From an uncultured Hyphomonadaceae bacterium (GTDB lineage Bacteria; Pseudomonadota; Alphaproteobacteria; Caulobacterales; Hyphomonadaceae): a stretch of 19,957 nucleotides of DNA. Each line of letters begins with the position of its first letter. Position 1 is the first letter of the stretch. The position numbers and the translations under genes are program-made. Positions 15,293 through 19,957 of this stretch are shown piece after piece. The stretch lies in NCBI GenBank assembly GCA_938049795.1, contig CALLCD010000269.1:1-19957 (forward strand), in the 5' to 3' direction. The notes beneath the pieces are model-generated. The model ran no database searches and had not been told where the DNA came from. It worked only from the letters and a program-made list of their open reading frames with translations.

Positions 15293-15331
15293 GTTCGCTT
15301 TTGTCCCGTTCGCTTTTGCCCCGTTCGCTTT
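15293..15331. repeat. 15-bp direct repeat, about 2.6 copies
   Basis: GTTCGCTTT begins at 15293, 15308 and 15323, with a 15-bp period (GTTCGCTTTTGTCCC, then GTTCGCTTTTGCCCC, then a partial unit). It lies in the 118-bp gap before the exporter permease gene, ending about 20 bp before its ATG. It could be a protein-binding site array, or a slippage product; no function is known to me. Confidence 0.75.
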
Positions 15332-15351
15332 GCAAGGATACCCGGCACAAA

Positions 15352-16140
15352 ATGACGTTTACCGAAGCGAATATGGAGATCTACCAGACGCTCCGAGCGC
15401 CTTACACATGGGTGACATTTGCTTGGGAGGAGTTGCGCGACCGCTATCAGAGATCTGCTTTGGGCATGCTGTGGATACCCGTGTCATTTCTTCTCTTTGT
15501 TGGTGTCAAAGTCCTGGTGTTTTCAAAGCTGAACCAATCCGATATCGGGGCTTTCAGCATCCATGTCGTCATTGGGTACTGGATCTGGCAGACCCTGAAT
15601 GCGTTTGCCATTGATAGTGGTCATGTCTTTGTCCGCGCGGGCGGGTATATCAAATCCTCCCCGCTCCCCTATTCGGTCTATGTCCTTCAAGCCCTGTTCC
15701 GCAATACGGTGCCATTTTTGTCAAACTTCCTGATCACGCTGGTCGTTTGCGGGCTGGCATCGGGGGGGCTGAGCGTGCATTTCCTATGGGTGTTTCCAGC
15801 CTATCTGGTCTTCTCTCTGAACGCGATCTGGCTGTTTTTTCTGGTCGGCATTATCGGCGCGCGTTACCGCGATATCGGTCATCTGATCCAGACCATGATG
15901 CGGGTGCTGTTTTTCATCACCCCTATTATCTGGATCCCGTCACAACTCGGGCGGACAGGCGAGTTAATCGCGCTGCTCAATCCTTTTGCCCATTACATCA
16001 ATCTGGTCCGTGACCCTGTGGCAACTGGCAGTGTTCCCGTATTGAGCTGGCTCATTGTTCTGTCCATCACGGTGATTGGATGGGGTCTTGCCACCTTGGC
16101 TTACAGCCACAATCGCCGGAATATTGTCCACTGGGTGTAG
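15352..16140 (+). CDS. ABC-2 type polysaccharide exporter permease (Wzm/TagG/KpsM type)
   Basis: A 262-residue integral membrane protein with about six hydrophobic segments. The cytoplasmic N-terminus contains the family segment ELRDRYQRSALGMLW (27-41) before the first membrane span, and YIKSSPLPYSVY lies in the first loop region, both typical of polysaccharide ABC-2 permeases. RYRDIGHLIQ followed by RVLFFITPIIW is the conserved late region. It should form the channel for the ATPase encoded at 6330-7088. I chose the ATG at 15352 because upstream codons in this frame overlap the previous gene; an internal ATG at 15373 is also possible, since the AAGGA at 15334-15338 is rather far from 15352. 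It is the last gene of the plus-strand locus and converges on the methyltransferase, 14 bp away. Confidence 0.92.
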   Translation: MTFTEANMEIYQTLRAPYTWVTFAWEELRDRYQRSALGMLWIPVSFLLFVGVKVLVFSKLNQSDIGAFSIHVVIGYWIWQTLNAFAIDSGHVFVRAGGYIKSSPLPYSVYVLQALFRNTVPFLSNFLITLVVCGLASGGLSVHFLWVFPAYLVFSLNAIWLFFLVGIIGARYRDIGHLIQTMMRVLFFITPIIWIPSQLGRTGELIALLNPFAHYINLVRDPVATGSVPVLSWLIVLSITVIGWGLATLAYSHNRRNIVHWV

Positions 16141-16154
16141 GGCGCGCGGCCCAT

Positions 16155-17090
16155 CTATCCGGTTTTCGTCAACATGAAGGCCCGATACGGGTAGTTGAAG
16201 TTCGACACTTTGTGAGTGGCATAGACAACAGGATCGGGCACGGGGCGCCCTTCCAATGTGACCTCAACAAGTTCGGCGGCGAAGTTCGAAAAATCAATCT
16301 TCGACAAGACCCGCTCCTGAAACATTGCGAGATTATAAATTCTCGCAAAATGTCCGGACTTTTTGCCGGGCAGAGAGGCTGTCGGGTCAAACAAACGGTT
16401 CTTCTCTTCGGTGGACCAATTCGAAAACTCGGCCAGATTTGTCATTTCGAGATAATCCCGGGCAATAAAGAGCGGCACGAGCACAAGCCGTCCGTCGGTC
16501 TTCAGAATGCGCTGGGCTTCGCGAATGAAGTCCATATCGGCAGAGCCTTGGAAATGTTCGAAGGCGTGATGGGATGATATGGCGTCGAGCGAATTGTCTT
16601 CGAGCGGGATGCTGGTCAGGCTACTCTCGACATAGTTGACATCGGGTCCGCAGCGCTTTTTTACGGCATCGCGAATTTCCATATCCTGTAAATGGGACTG
16701 CTTGGCTTTGAGCGTCCCGGCATAGGAGAAGCCGCCGCCCGCTGCATCGAGATACGACTCGAATGCGCGATCGCCGAGGAGCGAGAATGAGATGAACAGT
16801 TCCAGCTTTTTCTTATGGGCAAGGGGTTTGGCGATCTTCTCATGCCAGGGCAGATAATCGCGCAGAAACGCCTCGAAATCATCCATTTTCAGGTCAAGGT
16901 GCCGACACGTTACGTTTGGCAGGGCATTGTCAATCTCTTCAAGCGGCACGAAAAAGTGCTCCTGATAGAATTCGAGCGTACCTTCATAGGGATTGCCAAC
17001 CATCTGGCCCTGCCCTTCCAGATCCGCGAGGATCTTCGAGATCTTGTTTACATAGAGACGCATCTCTTCAATCTTGGCTTTGGTGCTCAT
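16155..17090 (-). CDS. Class I SAM-dependent methyltransferase
   Basis: A 311-residue protein with a methyltransferase core. YLDAAGGGFSYAG (113-125) looks like the SAM-binding loop, and SIPLEDNSLDAISSHHAFEH (160-179) matches the post-II region of the Methyltransf_11 type (usually D-x-I-x-S-x-H-x-x-E-H), followed by LKTDGRLVLVPLF (196-208). The N-terminal 100 residues include a possible coiled coil (about 4-26). I chose the ATG at 17090 because GGAG lies 8 nt upstream; the frame is open to 17186, but that extension has no such site. It converges on the exporter permease and is 180 bp downstream of glmS. It may methylate a sugar or phosphate of the glycan, perhaps capping chains; the substrate is unknown. 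Confidence 0.78.
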   Translation of the reverse strand: MSTKAKIEEMRLYVNKISKILADLEGQGQMVGNPYEGTLEFYQEHFFVPLEEIDNALPNVTCRHLDLKMDDFEAFLRDYLPWHEKIAKPLAHKKKLELFISFSLLGDRAFESYLDAAGGGFSYAGTLKAKQSHLQDMEIRDAVKKRCGPDVNYVESSLTSIPLEDNSLDAISSHHAFEHFQGSADMDFIREAQRILKTDGRLVLVPLFIARDYLEMTNLAEFSNWSTEEKNRLFDPTASLPGKKSGHFARIYNLAMFQERVLSKIDFSNFAAELVEVTLEGRPVPDPVVYATHKVSNFNYPYRAFMLTKTG

Positions 17091-17098
17091 TCGGTCTT

Positions 17099-17102
17099 CT
17101 CC
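17099..17102 (-). promoter_or_regulatory. Ribosome binding site deciding the methyltransferase start
   Basis: GGAG on the minus strand, 8 nt before the ATG at 17090, supports the shorter 311-residue product over the in-frame start at 17186. Confidence 0.7.
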
Positions 17103-17270
17103 AGTATTCTCACAATCGGACATGCGCTTTAGGCCAGTTCCAGCACTCGCCGCACAGCCGAATCGGACTTGATGAAATTCACCCAATAGTACCGCGCAGG
17201 GCCAGTCAACATGGCGATGTCATAAAACGTTGCCGACATCAAAACTATCTTCAACCTTGGATTATTGCCT

Positions 17271-19097
17271 CTATTCGACGGTTACAGATTTGGCGAGATT
17301 GCGCGGCTGATCGACATCGGTGCCCTTCTCGACCGCGATATGATAGGCGAGCAGTTGAACCGGCACGGAATAGATCAGCGGGGCCACGAAATCTGCGCAG
17401 TCAGGCACGGTCACAGTGTAGGTTGGCGCATCTGCCGCCTCGGCCATGCCCTTGGCATCTGACAGCAAGACCACCCGTCCGCGCCGCGCAACAACTTCCT
17501 GCAAATTGGACAGGGATTTGTCGAACAGCCGGTCAAACGGCGCGACAAAGACAATCGGTGTTTCTTCGTCGATCAGGGCAATCGGGCCGTGTTTCAACTC
17601 GCCAGACGCATAGCCCTCGGCATGGATGTAGCTGATCTCTTTAAGCTTGAGCGCCCCTTCGAGGGCAATCGGATAATGGACGCCCCGGCCGAGATAGAGG
17701 ACATCGCGCGCTTTGACGAGATCGCGGGCTAAAGCGGCAAATGCGGTGTCGAGCTTTAACGCTTCCCCGATCAGACGCGGCACCGCTTCGAGCGCGGCAA
17801 CCAGCTCCTTCTCGTCTTTGCGGGTCAGTGTTCCTTTCGCTTTGCCGATGGCGAGCACGGTGCTTGCGAGCGCACACAGCATGGCGGTGAAGGCTTTGGT
17901 CGAGGCGACGCCAATTTCGGGACCGGCCAGAATGGGCAAAACGAAATCGACCTCGCGGGCAATGGTCGATGTGGTGACGTTGACGATGCCGGCTGTGTGC
18001 AGCCCCGCCTCTTTGCAATAGCGCAAGGCGGCCAGCGTGTCGGCTGTTTCGCCAGATTGGGACACGAAGAGGGCAAGCCCGCCGGGAAGAAGCTTCGGTT
18101 CGCGGTAACGGAACTCGGAGGCAATGTCTATTTTGACGGGCACGCCCGCAATCTGTTCGAACCAGTATTCGGCCACCATGCAGGCATAGTAAGACGTGCC
18201 GCAGGCGACCATCTGGATGCCTTTGACCTCGGCAAGATCCACTGCGCCGGTGTCGCCGAGATCAACGGTCTGGTCGATGGCGTTGATATAGTGGCCCAAG
18301 GTGCGGGCGGTGGCTTCAGGCTGTTCGAAAATCTCTTTCTGCATGAAATGGCGATAATTGCCCTTGTCCACCATGCCTGAGCCGGCTGGAACAAATGTTT
18401 CTGCGCGGACCACTTGTGCGCCGCTGGCGTCGAACACCTGAAAAGCGCCGCGATTGAGGACACACCAGTCGCCCTCTTCGAGATAGACCACGCGGTTGGT
18501 AAACGGCCCTACGGCCAGCGCGTCCGAGCCGAGGAACATGTCGCCGTCGCCAACCCCGATGACCAGGGGCGAGCCTTTGCGTGCGCCGATCAGCAGGTCT
18601 TCTTCGCCTTCGAACATGACGGCGATGGCAAACGCGCCCTCAAGTTTGCCAAGTGCTTTGTGGACGGCCTCTTGCGGGCTTGCGCCACCTGCCATTTCGG
18701 CGGCGATCAATTGCGCGATGGTTTCGGAATCGGTTTCGGTGACGCAGGCAAAGCCGCGCGCCGCCAGCTCTTCACGCAACGCGCGGAAGTTTTCGATAAT
18801 GCCATTGTGGACGACCATGACGGGGCCAGCCATGTGCGGATGGGCATTGCCGACGGTGGGTTCGCCATGCGTCGCCCAGCGGGTATGGCCAATGCCGATC
18901 TGTCCGTTGAGCGGCTCGGCGGCCAGCACATCGCGCAGATTGGTTAGCTTGCCTGCTGCGCGCCGACGGGTCAGCTTTCCCGCCTCGAGCGTTGCAATTC
19001 CGGCGCTGTCATAGCCGCGATATTCAAGCCGCGCGAGCGCATCAACCAGGCTCGCTGCGACCGGGGCTTTGCCCAATATTCCAATTATACCGCACAT
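17271..19097 (-). CDS. glmS: Glutamine-fructose-6-phosphate aminotransferase (isomerizing)
   Basis: GlmS makes glucosamine-6-phosphate from fructose-6-phosphate and glutamine, the first step to UDP-GlcNAc for peptidoglycan, LPS and capsules. The 608-residue length is standard. It starts MCGIIGILG with the N-terminal Cys nucleophile, followed by LEYRGYDSAGIA and RWATHGEPTVGNAHPH of the glutaminase domain. Two SIS sugar-isomerase domains follow, with ACGTSYYA, SQSGETADT and STKAFT, then LEGALKLKEISYIHAEGY and the C-terminal DQPRNLAKSVTVE. GGAG is about 11 nt before the ATG. It lies 17 bp after galE, so the two are probably one operon. I saw no glmS ribozyme, which is a Gram-positive feature, and no clear terminator. 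Confidence 0.97.
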   Translation of the reverse strand: MCGIIGILGKAPVAASLVDALARLEYRGYDSAGIATLEAGKLTRRRAAGKLTNLRDVLAAEPLNGQIGIGHTRWATHGEPTVGNAHPHMAGPVMVVHNGIIENFRALREELAARGFACVTETDSETIAQLIAAEMAGGASPQEAVHKALGKLEGAFAIAVMFEGEEDLLIGARKGSPLVIGVGDGDMFLGSDALAVGPFTNRVVYLEEGDWCVLNRGAFQVFDASGAQVVRAETFVPAGSGMVDKGNYRHFMQKEIFEQPEATARTLGHYINAIDQTVDLGDTGAVDLAEVKGIQMVACGTSYYACMVAEYWFEQIAGVPVKIDIASEFRYREPKLLPGGLALFVSQSGETADTLAALRYCKEAGLHTAGIVNVTTSTIAREVDFVLPILAGPEIGVASTKAFTAMLCALASTVLAIGKAKGTLTRKDEKELVAALEAVPRLIGEALKLDTAFAALARDLVKARDVLYLGRGVHYPIALEGALKLKEISYIHAEGYASGELKHGPIALIDEETPIVFVAPFDRLFDKSLSNLQEVVARRGRVVLLSDAKGMAEAADAPTYTVTVPDCADFVAPLIYSVPVQLLAYHIAVEKGTDVDQPRNLAKSVTVE

Positions 19098-19114
19098 ATA
19101 TTGTATCGCTCCGA

Positions 19115-19957
19115 TCAGGGCTTGGTTTCGGGTTGTGTGTCATAGCCGTTTGGGTTGGCCGATTGCCAGTTCCAATGATCCCGGCACATCTCGTCTATGC
19201 CGCGCGATGCCCGCCAGCCGAGCAAGTCTTCGGCGCGCGCCGGATCGGCAAACATGGAGGCGACATCGCCCGCGCGCCGCCCGACCACTTCATAGGGGAT
19301 GGCTTTGCCGCTGGCCTTTTCAAATCCTTTGACCATGTCGAGCACTGAATAGCCTGTACCCGTGCCGAGATTGACGGTGAATGAGCCGTCATGGCTGACC
19401 AGCCGGTCGAGCGCTTTGACATGGGCATCGGCCAGATCGACGACATGGATATAGTCGCGCACGCCGGTCCCGTCGGGCGTGTCATAATCATCGCCCATGA
19501 CATTGAGGTGCGGGCGGCGACCGACAGCGACTTGGGCGATATAGGGCATGAGATTGTTCGGAATGCCGCGCGGGTCTTCGCCGATCCGCGTGCTGACATC
19601 GGCACCGACCGGATTGAAATAGCGCAGAATGGCGCATTGTAGCCCCTGCCCGCTCGACATGACATCGCGGAGTAGGTTTTCGACCGCAAGCTTGGTCTGG
19701 CCATAGGGATTGGTCGGGGCGAGCGGGTGGTCTTCGGTCAGCGGCAAGCTTTGAGGCACACCGTAGACGGTGGCGCTTGAGGAGAAGATAAACCGGCTGA
19801 CGGAGGCGGTGGTCATCGCGCGGAGTAAGCTGTGACTGCCGAGGACATTGGCGTCATAATAATCGAGCGGCTTTTCCTGCGACTCGCCAACGGCTTTGAG
19901 CCCGGCAAAATGGATCACGGCTTGGCAGTTATGCTCGGTCAGGATGCGGGTGACGAG
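19115..19957 (-). CDS. galE: UDP-glucose 4-epimerase, N-terminus beyond the window
   Basis: The frame is open to the right edge, giving 280 residues of a protein that is usually about 330-340 long; the NAD-binding glycine motif is off-window. Visible landmarks are AVIHFAGLKAVGES, SSSATVYG with the catalytic Ser region, the YGQTK (YxxxK) pair, LRYFNPVGA and GVRDYIHVVDLA, all typical of GalE. The enzyme interconverts UDP-glucose and UDP-galactose, and some members UDP-GlcNAc and UDP-GalNAc. It is upstream of glmS by 17 bp on the same strand. With glmS it can supply hexose and hexosamine donors for the neighbouring glycan locus, though both are also housekeeping genes. Confidence 0.95.
   Translation of the reverse strand, partial: LVTRILTEHNCQAVIHFAGLKAVGESQEKPLDYYDANVLGSHSLLRAMTTASVSRFIFSSSATVYGVPQSLPLTEDHPLAPTNPYGQTKLAVENLLRDVMSSGQGLQCAILRYFNPVGADVSTRIGEDPRGIPNNLMPYIAQVAVGRRPHLNVMGDDYDTPDGTGVRDYIHVVDLADAHVKALDRLVSHDGSFTVNLGTGTGYSVLDMVKGFEKASGKAIPYEVVGRRAGDVASMFADPARAEDLLGWRASRGIDEMCRDHWNWQSANPNGYDTQPETKP

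Noticed and set aside
15052..15351. 300-bp upstream extension of the exporter permease frame
   Set aside because: It overlaps the end of the second TagF-like gene in another frame and gives an Arg/Pro/Ser-rich peptide unlike any permease N-terminus; the family alignment starts near 15352.
16140..16152. Small GGGC/GCCC inverted repeat between the convergent permease and methyltransferase genes
   Set aside because: A 4-bp stem without a T-tract on either strand is expected by chance in this base composition.
17091..17186. N-terminal extension of the methyltransferase
   Set aside because: The start at 17090 has a good ribosome binding site, and the extra 32 residues show no family similarity.

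Overview
The window looks like an alphaproteobacterial chromosome segment. The reasons are a DUF2793-family protein of the type common in alphaproteobacterial prophages and gene transfer agents, moderately high G+C coding sequence, and close packing of genes with GTG and TTG starts. A marine Hyphomonadaceae- or Rhodobacterales-like bacterium is a guess only. No rRNA, tRNA, CRISPR, insertion sequence or integrase was seen.

Layout. (1) Positions 1-2636, minus strand: the N-terminal and middle part of a large RTX-type secreted metalloprotease. It has a zinc motif HEIGHGLGF, six contiguous RTX nonapeptides, then a tandem array of 79-residue (237-bp) repeats that runs off the left edge. (2) A 329-bp divergent intergenic region. 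(3) Positions 2966-16140, plus strand: a surface-polysaccharide locus of eleven genes. In order these are manC (GDP-mannose synthesis), a family 2 glycosyltransferase, a DUF2793 protein, the ATPase of an ABC polysaccharide exporter, a KpsC/KpsS-like protein with an N-terminal polysaccharide-locus motif, an IspD/TarI-like cytidylyltransferase, a short-chain dehydrogenase, a TagF-like polyol-phosphate transferase, a large protein with one intact and one degraded LicD/fukutin-like domain, a second TagF-like protein, and the ABC exporter permease. (4) Positions 16155-19957, minus strand: a SAM-dependent methyltransferase, glmS, and the C-terminal part of galE.

How the genes fit together. The cytidylyltransferase and dehydrogenase lie side by side in the same order as the two domains of the Haemophilus CDP-ribitol synthase Bcs1. 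They are followed by two TagF-like proteins and a LicD/fukutin-like protein, all families that transfer phospho-alditols or phospho-aminoalcohols from CDP carriers. The simplest reading is a Gram-negative capsule or surface glycan carrying alditol-phosphate (probably ribitol-phosphate) groups, exported by a Wzm/Wzt-type ABC transporter. GDP-mannose (ManC), UDP-galactose (GalE) and glucosamine-6-phosphate (GlmS) are plausible precursor supplies. The polymer structure is inference; the domain assignments rest on motifs read from the translated sequence.

Most notable points: the teichoic-acid-like gene set in an apparent alphaproteobacterium, the tandem LicD-like domains with a degraded first copy, a DUF2793 (spike- or fibre-like) protein inside a polysaccharide operon, and the near-perfect 79-residue repeats of the RTX protease.
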